DNA from: Gammaproteobacteria bacterium Ga0077554
GTDB lineage: Bacteria > Pseudomonadota > Gammaproteobacteria > Ga0077554 > Ga007554
DNA length: 64,000 nucleotides
Direction: 5' to 3'
NCBI GenBank assembly: GCA_001464585.1
Contig: LNFF01000032.1
Location: 1-64,000 of the forward strand
A program made the position numbers and the translations under genes. The notes under the pieces were generated by a model that searched no databases, was not told the DNA's origin, and saw only the letters and a list, made by a program, of their open reading frames with translations. Shown here piece by piece: positions 45,647 to 55,435 of this stretch (the stretch's first letter is position 1; each line of letters begins with the position of its first letter).

Positions 45647-46114
45647 ATGAAATACCGCACTTTAATAACACTAATATTTTGTTCTTCAAGTATTTTTCTG
45701 GCGCAGGCGCAGGCGTATGCGGAAAGCGTCTATAAATGGGTTGATGCTCAAGGCAATATCCATTATGGCGACCGTCCACAAAATAATCCAGCGCAAACAT
45801 TATACGTCCCTCCGCCACCCCCGGTTGATGCGGCGTCGCAACAACGTCTGGAAGCATTAAAAAAACAGGGCAAGGATAACGAACGCAAGAAAGAGGCGAC
45901 TGCCAAGGCAGAGGCGATCCCTGATTCAAATAAAGAGGTGGCGAAAAGAAACTGTTCTACCGCTAAAGAAAATCTGGCTCAACTGGAAACCGCAGGCACT
46001 TTTTTGGTTGAAACAGACAAGGATGGCAATCAACGCTTAATTTCATCGGAAGAACGCAGCAAAAAGGCCGAAGCCATGAGCAAGGAAATTGAACGCTGGT
46101 GCAACTGGACTTAG
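45647..46114 (+). CDS. Secreted DUF4124-domain protein
   Basis: 155 residues. A signal peptide ([25 protein letters not shown]) precedes a DUF4124 domain ([20 protein letters not shown], residues 26-45), a proline-rich turn, and a long charged helical coil ([22 protein letters not shown]). There are Cys residues near 105 and 152. The function is unknown. It converges with the large HAF/BNR gene with a four-base overlap. Confidence 0.8.
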   Translation: MKYRTLITLIFCSSSIFLAQAQAYAESVYKWVDAQGNIHYGDRPQNNPAQTLYVPPPPPVDAASQQRLEALKKQGKDNERKKEATAKAEAIPDSNKEVAKRNCSTAKENLAQLETAGTFLVETDKDGNQRLISSEERSKKAEAMSKEIERWCNWT

Positions 46115-48762
46115 ATTCCTTGCATTACCCTCGCGCGGCTACGACGCCAGCGGCTGATGCCACCCACCACTAGCACCATCATCACCAATACCATCACTGG
46201 ATATTTCACTGCATACACCACCGGTGTCAATAATAGCCGTGTCATCACACGGGCGCTGTCATGCTGCGTGATAAACGCGGCAAGCGGCGGTGATGCCTGG
46301 TAATACCATTCGACAAACGTGCGGCCTGGGGCGTTTGTCAGCAAATATTCATCCCTGAAATGACGCAAGGTCTGCACCTGTGGATCGAGAAATGAGCCAT
46401 ACGCGGCGGTGGCAATAAAACACTTGTCGGTTTTTGCTTCCACAGCAGAAGTGTTATCAGAAAATGCTGGATCCGACTCATTAGCCACCACCCGTGCGAC
46501 ATTGTTCAACGATACGTCCGGCGCATCGGGTGAGACAATAATGGTTATTTTGCGGCTCTTACCCGCCGCCAGACTGTCCAGTCGGCAGGTGAGCGTAACA
46601 CTGTCAGTATTGGTGCAGGGAGCACCCTGGGCGGTGCGAAACACCACATCTTTGGGCAACCAATCAGTTAGCAGAATGGATGTTGCAGTGTCAGGACCAT
46701 TATTGGTGACGGTAATCGAGTAGTTGACGGGCACAAACTGCTGATACGGCGGTGCAGGCAGGCTCTTGACCAGGGTCAGTTGCGCCGTAGGTATGCCGGC
46801 TGTCGGGGTTAGCAGAAAACCATGCGATACTCCATTCAGATCACCCCAACCGACAATCTGACCCGCGTTGTTAATGGCGGTGGCGTTGCGCAATGCCCAA
46901 CCCGTTCCAGTGGGAATCAGGGCATTCAAGTCTTGCATATTGTTAGTGGGAGTCCAACTCGTACTTACCGTATCAGTAAAGCGGAACATGCCGCTCAGCG
47001 TACCCACGTAGAGCGTTGGCGGGGCTGTTGGGGTTACCGCAAAGGCTACAGCATCAAGATTGGTCAGGCCAGTTTTGGTGACCTTCTCCCAGTTGTCACC
47101 GCCGTCGATGGTTTTGTAGATGCCATCGCCAGCAAGTGCGGCATAGAGAGTGCCAGGGGCAGCGGCATGAAACCGCAAACGTCGGATATTGCGTGCCGCA
47201 GGCAGGTCTTTAGACCCTGTACCGCTGGCGGCTGTCCATAGGAAAGGGCTTGCGGTACTGACAGTTTTAAATACGCCTGCCGAGGTGCCTACATACACCG
47301 CCGTAGGCGTGACGTCGACCGCTGTGATAGCCGCCTCCGTTGGAATCCCTGAACCCAGGATACTACCCCAGGTTGCCCCACCATCGTTACTGAAAAAAAT
47401 GTTGTTATTAGTGATTGCATATACAAACGGGGAGCCAGCAATTCCTCTGATTTCATCAATCACTACCGGCGAGCTGCTCGGGCTGCTGTCGAGATTCCAG
47501 GATCCGCCACCGTTGGTGGTGCGATGTACCCCTACGTTCGTGCCGGCCAGCACCTCGGTTGTGCCACTCCCAACCACGGCCAGCGTTCTTATCGCCCGCA
47601 CCCTCTCAACGGCGGGGCTGACGGTATTGTCGGTGTAGGTCAGCCCGGTATTGACCGCTGTCCAGTTCGCACCGCCATCAACCGTCTTGAATACCCCGGT
47701 CGCCGTACCTGCATAAACAATCAACGGATCGCTGGTAGTAGCTAATGCCGTGATTCTCTGCTCGGTGAGCCCGTTACTGCGCGATGCAATGGTGATGCCG
47801 CCATCGCCGCTGCGATAAACACCGGTGGAGGTGCCCAGATAAAGATGCGTGAGATTTCCCGCAAGCGCCATAACGTCGGTGGCCTTGCGGTCATGAAAAA
47901 AAGCGCGGGTGCTGTTATCGGCCGCTACAGAATAACCCACTACATACCCAGCGTTATTTATATCATGGGCCACGCTGCCCACATCAGCGCCCACCGTACC
48001 CAGATCCTGCATGCCAGTAGCGCCTGTCACCGGCACCCACACAAACGCACGTTTACTGTTGGCTGAAACGGGCTGCCGGGACACCCATCCCACGACGTTG
48101 TTGGCATCATTCACCGCGCTGGCTTCGCTATCAGTGAAACCCGTTAATGTGCCCAGATTGGTGATGTTATTGGTGCCATACAAGGCCCTGAACCCTATAA
48201 ATGCACCACTGGCATTTTGGGCAGCACCCACCACAGAACCCATATTATTAATACCATTCGCCCTACTTTCCGCGCCGCCAAACGTCGGCAGCGAAAGCAT
48301 GCTTTGGTTTTGCAGGTTATACACAAAACCAAGGCGCTGCCCATTAAATAAAGCGGTACCGGCAATATGATCAAACTCGCTGACATCACTTGCCTCAGTG
48401 GCGATGGGATCAAAGTTACTTAACGTGGCGCCGGGCGCACGCAGGAAAGCGCGGCTCTGGACACCATCAATAAAGTTGTAGCCTACCGATAAACCGCTGC
48501 TATTTACCGCATTGGCTTGGCTTTCCAGGCTTGATGAAGAAAGCGGCTGGAACGCCCCTGCGGCTCCGACAAAACCGACAAAGGGCGATGCGTTTTCGTT
48601 CCTCCCGGCAATAATGCCATTATTGCTGATATCGTAAGGGCGAATATTGGCGCCCAGATCGGTAATGGCATAGTTTGCGCTGCCGGGTATTGCAACACAC
48701 AACAATACCGTGCCCAGAAAAGGCCGGAAACGCCATTGAAATCCATCCAGAGAGATACGCAT
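46111..48762 (-). CDS. Large secreted HAF/BNR-propeller/DUF11 protein with CFI-box terminus
   Basis: 883 residues. Signal peptide [22 protein letters not shown], then HAF repeats to about residue 285 (for example [59 protein letters not shown]). BNR/Ycf48-like propeller blades of the form [19 protein letters not shown] follow (about 300-620), then another HAF unit ([20 protein letters not shown], about 640), a DUF11 domain ([15 protein letters not shown] ... [21 protein letters not shown], about 665-775), and a C-terminal domain starting at Cys781 ([10 protein letters not shown]) with a hydrophobic helix and basic tail. The HAF repeat array is split by the propeller. Confidence 0.85.
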   Translation of the reverse strand: MRISLDGFQWRFRPFLGTVLLCVAIPGSANYAITDLGANIRPYDISNNGIIAGRNENASPFVGFVGAAGAFQPLSSSSLESQANAVNSSGLSVGYNFIDGVQSRAFLRAPGATLSNFDPIATEASDVSEFDHIAGTALFNGQRLGFVYNLQNQSMLSLPTFGGAESRANGINNMGSVVGAAQNASGAFIGFRALYGTNNITNLGTLTGFTDSEASAVNDANNVVGWVSRQPVSANSKRAFVWVPVTGATGMQDLGTVGADVGSVAHDINNAGYVVGYSVAADNSTRAFFHDRKATDVMALAGNLTHLYLGTSTGVYRSGDGGITIASRSNGLTEQRITALATTSDPLIVYAGTATGVFKTVDGGANWTAVNTGLTYTDNTVSPAVERVRAIRTLAVVGSGTTEVLAGTNVGVHRTTNGGGSWNLDSSPSSSPVVIDEIRGIAGSPFVYAITNNNIFFSNDGGATWGSILGSGIPTEAAITAVDVTPTAVYVGTSAGVFKTVSTASPFLWTAASGTGSKDLPAARNIRRLRFHAAAPGTLYAALAGDGIYKTIDGGDNWEKVTKTGLTNLDAVAFAVTPTAPPTLYVGTLSGMFRFTDTVSTSWTPTNNMQDLNALIPTGTGWALRNATAINNAGQIVGWGDLNGVSHGFLLTPTAGIPTAQLTLVKSLPAPPYQQFVPVNYSITVTNNGPDTATSILLTDWLPKDVVFRTAQGAPCTNTDSVTLTCRLDSLAAGKSRKITIIVSPDAPDVSLNNVARVVANESDPAFSDNTSAVEAKTDKCFIATAAYGSFLDPQVQTLRHFRDEYLLTNAPGRTFVEWYYQASPPLAAFITQHDSARVMTRLLLTPVVYAVKYPVMVLVMMVLVVGGISRWRRSRARVMQGI

Positions 48763-48802
48763 AGCAAAAATTCTCGTTGGCTATAATGAACAGGCTTTAA
48801 CC

Positions 48803-49024
48803 TAAAAGCGGCGATTGAACCGTAGCGAGAAGGACTAAGATGCTGAAAATGTGCGAGAAAGTCACGAAAATATTCCGCCGCACATGGATGTGCAAGTGTC
48901 GTGGGAGGCAGGATGCCGTGAACGACCGCAGCCGTAGCACGGCTACGGTGAGGACAGATTTCGTGAGTTTCTCGCGCAGATTCAGTATATTAGACATTCG
49001 CAGTAGGTTCCAATCGCCGTTTTT
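48803..49024. repeat. Long imperfect palindrome with a nested REP-like element
   Basis: The left arm starts AAAAGCGGCGATTGAACC. The right arm read inversely starts AAAACGGCGATTGGAACC. The arms continue in parallel for about 70 bp (TGCTGAAAATGTGCGAGAAA versus TACTGAATCTGCGCGAGAAA). The centre holds REP-like copy B and a CCGTAGCACGGCTACGG hairpin. The end abuts the speE stop codon. A single-arm copy is at 9883. Confidence 0.7.
48886..48926 (+). repeat. Two-hairpin REP-like element, copy B
   Basis: Same 41-nt unit as at 18189, 58963 and 62137, with stems GTCGT/ACGAC and GGCA/TGCC. The upstream hairpin is GCACAT/ATGTGC. It lies in an intergenic palindrome. Confidence 0.75.
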
Positions 49025-49892
49025 AAGTTTGACGCGCCATAAATTCAGGCAATGCCATTGCTGCCCGGTGAATAGCGGCGTTGTAGTACAGCGTCTTGAA
49101 CGACTTGCGTGCGGCGTCTTGCTCGCGGAAACCAGTGCGCACTGCATCTTTATCAAGGCCACCCACACCCTTGCTCGCCAGCGTGGCAGACCACCATCCC
49201 GAAGGATAACTGCACTGTGGGAAGTTCAGTGTGAGGGTACTGTCAAAACCGGCGAGGCGCATGGCGCTGTGCATGTCGTTGATAATTTTTTGATGAAATA
49301 AGGGGGATTCGCTTTGCTGCACGATCAGTCCGCCAGCACGTAATGCGCGGTGGCAACTGCGGAAAAACGCCTCTGAAAATAATCCTTCGGCCGGGCCCAC
49401 CGGGTCAGTGCTGTCAACAATGATAATGTCATAGCTACCCGGCGCGGCATCGGCAACCCACTTGATGCCGTCATCAAAATACAATTCGGCACGCGGATCG
49501 CTGTTGGAATCCACCAGGTCAGGAAAATGCAATTCAGCGGCGCGCGTCACACCTTCGTCAATGTCTACCTGCTGGGCCTGCACGACCCCCGGATGCTTGA
49601 GCACTTCGCGCAAGGTACCGCAATCACCGCCGCCAATAATCAGCACATTTTTAGGATCGGGGTGAGTAAACAACACCGGGTGGGACATCATTTCATGATA
49701 AATGAAATTATCGCGGTCGGTTACCATCACCAATCCGTCGATGGTCATCAAGGTGCCAAAGCCTTCGGTTTCATACACTTCGATACGCTGGTAAGGCGTT
49801 TGCACATCATGCAGCTTCTCTTTAACTTTCAATGAGAAAGCAGCGCCATCAGCGGGGTAGATTTCGGTATACCAATTTTTGTCCAGTGTCAT
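49023..49892 (-). CDS. speE: Spermidine synthase
   Basis: Transfers an aminopropyl group from decarboxylated SAM to putrescine. 289 residues. Landmarks are YQRIEVYETEGFGTLMTIDGLVMVTDRDNFIYHEM, LIIGGGDCGTLREVLKH, VDIDEGVTR, YDIIIVDSTDPVGPA and the active Asp in DDGIKWVADA. It is divergent from speA, so polyamine synthesis genes share one region. There is no speD in the window. Confidence 0.95.
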   Translation of the reverse strand: MTLDKNWYTEIYPADGAAFSLKVKEKLHDVQTPYQRIEVYETEGFGTLMTIDGLVMVTDRDNFIYHEMMSHPVLFTHPDPKNVLIIGGGDCGTLREVLKHPGVVQAQQVDIDEGVTRAAELHFPDLVDSNSDPRAELYFDDGIKWVADAAPGSYDIIIVDSTDPVGPAEGLFSEAFFRSCHRALRAGGLIVQQSESPLFHQKIINDMHSAMRLAGFDSTLTLNFPQCSYPSGWWSATLASKGVGGLDKDAVRTGFREQDAARKSFKTLYYNAAIHRAAMALPEFMARQT

Positions 49893-50059
49893 AGTGTAGA
49901 GTCCATAGCAAAGTAGGGAGATAACAAAATTATAGCCCTTTTAGTTTCCTTCTGGGCGCAAATCTTCCATAATCCTGAAAACGGCAGTTGAGGATGGTTA
50001 TCTGGCTGATTTTATTTTAATCCCTTCGGGCTCAGGCTGCTCGCTACGCTCTCCCCGTC

Positions 50060-50102
50060 GCTTGCGGCGTTTACTGTCATCCCGAACGTAGAGAGGGATC
50101 TT
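50060..50102 (+). repeat. Dispersed repeat, TGTCATCCCGAAC family
   Basis: GCTTGCGGCGTTTACTGTCA followed by TCCCGAACGTAGAGAGGGAT. Related to the copies at 9824 and 26661. The rest of 49893-50190 is the speE/speA divergent region, with nothing else recognised. Confidence 0.6.
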
Positions 50103-50190
50103 ATATTCAACCTTATTGATCACCCCCCTCAGGGTCTTGAACAGCGTTTTCCGGTTACTTCACATTCATCACCTTACTAAATGGATTCTC

Positions 50191-52074
50191 ATGACCACCT
50201 GGACTATAGAAAACGCACGCGATACCTATAACATTGCCCACTGGAGCGGCGGCTACTTTGACGTAAACTCGCAGGGCCACGTCACCGCCCGGCCAGACCG
50301 CAAACACGCCGGCATCGACATGTACCAGTTAACGCAGGAGATTCGCCAGGCGGGTCTGTCTTTGCCGACATTGGTGCGCTTTACCGACATCCTCCATGAC
50401 CGGGTTGATACGCTGTGTAACGCCTTTACGCAGGCAATGGCGGCCGATGATTACCAGGCGCGCTTTACGGCGGTCTACCCCATCAAGGTCAATCAGCAGC
50501 GTAGCGTAGTGGAACAGATTATTGCCAGTGGCGGCGAGCGCGTGGGCCTGGAAGCGGGCAGCAAGCCCGAATTGCTGGCGGTGCTGGCGCTGGTCACGCC
50601 CAATGGCGGCACGGTGGTGTGCAATGGCTATAAAGACCGCGAATACATTCGCCTGGCGCTGATCGGTAAACAGATTGGCCACCGCGTTTACATTGTGGTG
50701 GAAAAACTCTCGGAGCTGGAGTTGATTCTGCAAGAAGCGCGTAGCCTGAACATTAAACCCTTGTTGGGTATACGCGTGCGACTGGCCTCGATCGGTGCGG
50801 GCAAATGGCAAAACACCGGCGGCGAAAAATCCAAATTTGGCCTGTCTGCTATGCAGGTGTTAGACGTAGTGGAACGCCTGCGTGCCGCAGACATGCTGGA
50901 CTCGTTGCAATTACTGCACTTTCATCTGGGCTCGCAAATTGCCAATATCCGTGACATTCAAAACGGCATGCGCGAAGCGGCACGCTATTACGCAGAGCTA
51001 CATCGTCTCGGCGCGGCCATCAAGTGCGTGGATGTCGGCGGCGGACTGGGCGTGGATTATGAAGGCACGCGCTCACGCAGTTTTTGCTCGATGAATTATA
51101 GCGTGGAAGAATACGCCAATAACGTAGTGCATGCGCTGTGGGAAACCTGCACCGCGCAAGATTTACCGCATCCCGACATCATCACCGAATCAGGGCGCGC
51201 CATGACGGCACATCACGCCGTATTAATTACCAACGTCACCGACATTGACCGCATTCCCGACGGCACTGCGCTCAGCGCGCCCCACGCGAATGAGCCGCTG
51301 ATCATCCAGGATTTATGGCTGGGCCTAAGCAACCTGTCAGCACGCTCCGCGCTGGAAGCCTACCACGATGCCCAGCATTGGCTGGCCGAAGTGCAAGCGA
51401 TGTATACCCATGGCGTGTTGACGCTGGAGCAACGCTCGCAGGCCGAGCAGATTTATTTTGCCACCTGCCACAAGGTGCGCACGCTGTTGCAACCCAGCGC
51501 CAAATCCCATCGTGAAGCGCTGGATGAACTCAACGAAAAACTTGCCGACAAATATTTCTGCAATTTTTCACTGTTTCAATCCATGCCCGATGCGTGGGCA
51601 ATTGATCAGATTTTTCCGGTAATACCCCTGCATCGTCTCGACGAACAACCGACACGACGCGCATTGATTGAAGACCTGACCTGCGATTCCGATGGTTGCA
51701 TAGACCACTATGTCGATCGCGAGGGCGTGGAAAGTACGCTGCCAGTACACAGCTATCAACCGGGAGACACTTATCTACTGGGAATTTTCCTGATCGGCGC
51801 GTACCAGGAAATTCTCGGCGACATGCACAACCTGTTTGGCGACACCGACTCAATCAACGTAGAACTCACTGCACAAGGCGGCTATAAACTCACACAGGCA
51901 CAACGTGGCGACACCGTCGAAACCGTATTACGCTACGTAAATTTCGATGCCGCCGATCTGCTGGCAGCGTATCGCACTAAAATCAATAATGCGCCGCTTA
52001 CCGCCGAACAACGCAGCGCTTATCTGGAAGAGCTTGCCGCGGGACTGGAAGGGTATACTTATCTGGAGGAATAG
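50191..52074 (+). CDS. speA: Biosynthetic arginine decarboxylase
   Basis: Converts arginine to agmatine with PLP, the first step of the agmatine route to putrescine. 627 residues; E. coli SpeA is 658 or less by mature form. Key regions are RFTAVYPIKVNQQRSVVEQI (PLP lysine), VDVGGGLGVDYEGT, IITESGRAMTAHHAVLI, DLTCDSDGCIDHYV (catalytic Cys region) and GAYQEILGDMHNLFGD. The ATG at 50191 gives the family N-terminus (MTTWTIENARDTYNIAHWS); an upstream open stretch from 50116 is not family-like. speB is not seen in this window. Confidence 0.95.
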   Translation: MTTWTIENARDTYNIAHWSGGYFDVNSQGHVTARPDRKHAGIDMYQLTQEIRQAGLSLPTLVRFTDILHDRVDTLCNAFTQAMAADDYQARFTAVYPIKVNQQRSVVEQIIASGGERVGLEAGSKPELLAVLALVTPNGGTVVCNGYKDREYIRLALIGKQIGHRVYIVVEKLSELELILQEARSLNIKPLLGIRVRLASIGAGKWQNTGGEKSKFGLSAMQVLDVVERLRAADMLDSLQLLHFHLGSQIANIRDIQNGMREAARYYAELHRLGAAIKCVDVGGGLGVDYEGTRSRSFCSMNYSVEEYANNVVHALWETCTAQDLPHPDIITESGRAMTAHHAVLITNVTDIDRIPDGTALSAPHANEPLIIQDLWLGLSNLSARSALEAYHDAQHWLAEVQAMYTHGVLTLEQRSQAEQIYFATCHKVRTLLQPSAKSHREALDELNEKLADKYFCNFSLFQSMPDAWAIDQIFPVIPLHRLDEQPTRRALIEDLTCDSDGCIDHYVDREGVESTLPVHSYQPGDTYLLGIFLIGAYQEILGDMHNLFGDTDSINVELTAQGGYKLTQAQRGDTVETVLRYVNFDAADLLAAYRTKINNAPLTAEQRSAYLEELAAGLEGYTYLEE

Positions 52075-52119
52075 GGGCGTGATGTTACGGGTTAATGCAT
52101 CCATGATGTACGGCATCAT

Positions 52120-52145
52120 TGTCATTTCGAGCGCAGCGAGAAATT
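52120..52145 (+). repeat. Half copy of the TGTCATTTCG repeat
   Basis: TGTCATTTCGAGCGCAGCGA followed by GAAATT, one arm only, after speA. Confidence 0.6.
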
Positions 52146-52291
52146 TGTAGCCCCTCTAATAGATGTCTACGCCGGGAGCCATGCATGAATCAGGCTGCAT
52201 AAACAAATATTCCTGAGAAAATGATTGGATAGTATTGACAGAGAAATAATTACACACCAGATCGATATAAAGAAAGGCGGAGTCCGACTAC

Positions 52292-52903
52292 ATGATTCTC
52301 GTAACAGGTTTTGGCCCATACCAAGAACCGATAAATTCTTCTGGCGTATTAGTGCATTCGTTGAAGCGCGATCTTCCCGAAGAACTTGTTCCTTTGAAAC
52401 AGAAGCTGGCTTTTGAGGTCATTAGCTGCGATGACTCCTCGAGAGAAGCTGAGCATCAGGGTCTTGAGACGCAACTTGAAGAATTGCTGAAGAAATACGA
52501 ACCTGCGTTATGTATTCATACAGGACAGGCTCCACCCTATAATAAAATTACAATCGAAAAAATCGCAACCAATTCCTTTATGCAGGAGATCATTGATCCA
52601 GTCCGACCGGTTGCGTACTGGTCAAACTTGCCAGGCACAGATGCCCTGAAAACTGTGTTGGAAAATCAAAACATTCCAGCGGACTACTCATTCTACTGCG
52701 GACAGCATTTGTGCAATCACATCCTTTATTCAAGTCTACATTTCGCGGAACGTTTCCACCTTTCCCATAAAGCCGGGTTCGTACATATCCCTTTATTGCC
52801 GGAACAGGTCATAAAGGAATACCGTGATTCACCTTACATCTCATTAGAGATGTCGAGAAAAGCGCTCACGCTTATCATCAACCATATTGCCGAAACGCAG
52901 TAA
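52292..52903 (+). CDS. pcp: Pyroglutamyl-peptidase I-like protein (C15 family)
   Basis: 203 residues. The opening ILVTGFGPYQEPINSSG matches the C15 GFGPF motif. The catalytic Cys is in FYCGQHLCNHILY (family V-C-N context) and the catalytic His in AGFVHIPLLPEQ. The usual Glu segment (around residue 80) is divergent: HTGQAPPYNKITIEKIA. It removes N-terminal pyroglutamate from peptides. The gene is visibly more AT-rich than its neighbours, consistent with lateral acquisition. It is alone between repeats. Confidence 0.82.
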   Translation: MILVTGFGPYQEPINSSGVLVHSLKRDLPEELVPLKQKLAFEVISCDDSSREAEHQGLETQLEELLKKYEPALCIHTGQAPPYNKITIEKIATNSFMQEIIDPVRPVAYWSNLPGTDALKTVLENQNIPADYSFYCGQHLCNHILYSSLHFAERFHLSHKAGFVHIPLLPEQVIKEYRDSPYISLEMSRKALTLIINHIAETQ

Positions 52904-52932
52904 GTTGGGCGGGTAATGGGGCAAGCTGAACG

Positions 52933-53099
52933 GTAGGTTGACGCTGAGCCTGCGAGCCCAACATCTCACTCGCGGAATGAGCTTGCTTTTTTGCCATCTG
53001 TCGTGAGAATCCGACTTTATCAGCGGCTCGCATAGCGGATAATCCGTAGCGGCACGCCAGTCGATGATGTTGGGCTTCGCAGGCTCAGCGCCAACCTAC
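52933..53099. repeat. Inverted repeat of the GTAGGTTG...CAACCTAC type
   Basis: The outer arms GTAGGTTGACGCTGAGCCTG and CAGGCTCAGCGCCAACCTAC enclose about 165 bp. They carry the GCCCAACATC / GATGTTGGGC pair. It sits between the peptidase and the convergent sensor-kinase gene and holds no coding frame of note. Confidence 0.75.
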
Positions 53100-53130
53100 T
53101 CCACAACTACTGTCTTCGAAATGACACCCC

Positions 53131-54492
53131 TCAAACACCCGGCAAGCGCACCAATAAACGCATCCCGCCCAGCGTTTCGCTGGTGCCAATTTCCAGCGCG
53201 CCATCATAAACGCGCAGAATGTCCTGCACGACGGCCATACCAATGCCGTGCCCGCTGATGCTTTCATCAGCGCGTGCTCCGCGTTGCAGTACGCGATCAG
53301 CATCCTCGATGGGAATGCCCGGGCCATCATCTTCGACGCTTAACAACAAGCCTGCGCGACGGTGCAGCACATCGGCCACCGGGCGCGCGTTGATAATAAT
53401 GGTGTGCCTGCACCACTTGTAGGCGTTATCGGTGAGATTGCCGAGGAATTCCATGAGATCGCTTTCATCACCATAAAACACCGCGTCATCTTCGATTTCA
53501 ATGCGGCAATCCACGCCTTTGTCGGCATAGACTTTATTCAACGATGCCACGATGCGTTGCGCGACTTCGGCAACCGAGACGGGAGCGGATAATGCAGTGC
53601 GCCCTGATGCGGCGGCGCGCTGTAACTGGTATTCAACAATCTGATTCATGCGATCAACCTGTTCCTGTACGGTGCGGCGCAGCTCTTCAATCGAACCTTC
53701 TTTTTCCACTGAATTACGCACTACCGCAAGTGGCGTCTTTAAGCTATGAGCTAAATCACCCAGCGTATGACGATAGCGCTCGAGCTGCTCCTGACCACCG
53801 CGAATCAGGGTGTTGAGGTTGTCCGTCAAGCCACTCAACTCTTGAGGATAGTGGCCCTGCAGTTGTGTGGCGCGCCCCGCTTCAATCGCCGCCAGATCAA
53901 TCGCTACACGCCGCAATGGCGCAAGACTCCAGCGCAAAATAGTGCCCTGCACCGCCAATAGCAACAAGGCTACGCCGCCCAACCAGCCCCACAAACTGCG
54001 CCTGAAACTATTTATTTGCACATCCAGGCTACTCAAATTCCGTGCAACACTGAAGGTAAAATCACGCGCCTTGCCTTTTACTTTCCACGACAAGCCCAAG
54101 CTTAAGGCATACAGCGGCGTTCCATCGGAGGCAGTCAGGCGCTCAAAATGCGTAGCGCCCATTTTTAATCCTGTTGAAAATGGTATGGTAATATCCGCCA
54201 TGGAAGGAGAGCGCAAAATTTGTTTGCCGTCATGGGATGAAATCTGACCATAGATACCTGATCCGGTTGTTGCAAAGCCGGTTTCAGGCATCTCGTTGGA
54301 TACGACCATGGCGCCCGCTTTATTTAACTCTGAAGCGGCGAGCAGCGCATAGATGTGCCCCTGGAGCCGATCACGCATTGCCGCTTCTGCGCTGTCACGA
54401 AATGCCTTGTCAAGCGTGAAGCCGGTGAGCCCAAGAAAACTCGTCAACACCAGACTGCCGGCAAGGAGTAATCGCGTGCTGAGTGATAACAT
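53131..54492 (-). CDS. PhoQ-like sensor histidine kinase
   Basis: 453 residues. An N-terminal helix (LLLAGSLVLTSFLGLTGF) and a second (LWGWLGGVALLLLAVQGTIL) bracket a periplasmic sensor region of about 155 residues. HAMP, then the DHp helix with the phospho-His in LGDLAHSLKTPLAVVRN, then the ATPase domain with the N box NLTDNAYKW, G1 VEDDGPGIP and G2 GHGIGMAVVQDIL. The start ATG shares one base with the response regulator stop (TAATG). PhoQ senses Mg2+, pH and cationic peptides; here the stimulus is unknown. Confidence 0.88.
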   Translation of the reverse strand: MLSLSTRLLLAGSLVLTSFLGLTGFTLDKAFRDSAEAAMRDRLQGHIYALLAASELNKAGAMVVSNEMPETGFATTGSGIYGQISSHDGKQILRSPSMADITIPFSTGLKMGATHFERLTASDGTPLYALSLGLSWKVKGKARDFTFSVARNLSSLDVQINSFRRSLWGWLGGVALLLLAVQGTILRWSLAPLRRVAIDLAAIEAGRATQLQGHYPQELSGLTDNLNTLIRGGQEQLERYRHTLGDLAHSLKTPLAVVRNSVEKEGSIEELRRTVQEQVDRMNQIVEYQLQRAAASGRTALSAPVSVAEVAQRIVASLNKVYADKGVDCRIEIEDDAVFYGDESDLMEFLGNLTDNAYKWCRHTIIINARPVADVLHRRAGLLLSVEDDGPGIPIEDADRVLQRGARADESISGHGIGMAVVQDILRVYDGALEIGTSETLGGMRLLVRLPGV

Positions 54493-55172
54493 TATTGGCT
54501 GCGTTCAAGCGTGAAACGATAACCTCTGCCACGCAGGGTTTCAATAGGATGCACGTCATTGCCGGGGTCAAGTTTGCGTCTCAAGCGGCCCACCAGCACT
54601 TCAAGTACATTGCTGTCCCGGTCAAAATCCTGATCATAGAGATGTTCGGTAAGCTCGGCCTTGGAAATAACCTCGCCGTTATGCAGCATCAAGTATTCAA
54701 GTAAATTATATTCATACGCAGTGAGATCCACCTGCACGCCGTTGACGCTCACTTGCTGTGTTACGGTATCCAGTGCGACGGGGGCACAGCGTAATATCGG
54801 CTGCGACCATCCCGCTGCGCGACGCAATAACACTTTGAGGCGCGCCAGCAACTCTTCCATATGAAAAGGCTTGACGAGATAATCATCGCCACCGGCTTCC
54901 AGGCCTTCGACCTTTTCCTGCCAGCGACCGCGTGCGGTAAGAATCAGGATAGGAAAAGTTTTACCTGCGGCACGCAGCCGCTGAATTAACTCGATACCCG
55001 ACAGTTTTGGCAAACCCAAATCTATCACGGCTACGTCAAAGGGAAATTCTGATCCCAGATACAACCCTTCTTCACCGTCAGTCGCCACATCCACCGCGTA
55101 GCTTTCTTCGCTGAAGCGGCTTACCAATTGCTCGCGCAACGGCGCTTCATCTTCAACAATCAATACACGCAT
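54492..55172 (-). CDS. PhoP-like response regulator
   Basis: 226 residues, OmpR/PhoB class. The receiver domain has the acidic cluster VEDEAPL, the phospho-Asp in VAVIDLGLPKLSG, Thr in LILTARGR and Lys in YLVKPFHMEEL. The DNA-binding domain has YEYNLLEYLMLHNGEVISKAELTEHLYDQDFDRDSNVLEVLVGRLRRKL, the winged helix. Identity words match enterobacterial PhoP/QseB. It partners the kinase encoded downstream. A strong repeat lies upstream of the start. Confidence 0.92.
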   Translation of the reverse strand: MRVLIVEDEAPLREQLVSRFSEESYAVDVATDGEEGLYLGSEFPFDVAVIDLGLPKLSGIELIQRLRAAGKTFPILILTARGRWQEKVEGLEAGGDDYLVKPFHMEELLARLKVLLRRAAGWSQPILRCAPVALDTVTQQVSVNGVQVDLTAYEYNLLEYLMLHNGEVISKAELTEHLYDQDFDRDSNVLEVLVGRLRRKLDPGNDVHPIETLRGRGYRFTLERSQ

Positions 55173-55236
55173 ATTGTAATCTTTGGTTAGTTTTCCATAA
55201 TACTTGTCGCCCCGGAAATGCTGGATAAATTCGAGG

Positions 55237-55327
55237 TGTCATTTCGACCGCAGGGAGAAATCTTTGTCTCGAGTCTCGAACGAAGGTGAGAGATCTTTCA
55301 GGATTTCTCCCGCTGGTCGAAATGACA
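55237..55327. repeat. Palindromic repeat, TGTCATTTCGACC family, copy 4
   Basis: TGTCATTTCGACCGCAGGGA ... CTGGTCGAAATGACA. It lies upstream of the response regulator start. Confidence 0.8.
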
Positions 55328-55435
55328 GTCTGAATTTCCCTTAATGATACGACATACCCGTTAATATCCATATAGCCAGAAAACTAACTTTTATTTTTCA
55401 TGGGGTTAAACGCGCCCCGTCACAGCCCCCCCGGC

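Noticed and set aside
48840-49301. A 153-residue plus-strand frame over the palindrome and speE end
   Set aside because: It consists of repeat sequence joined to the antisense of speE.
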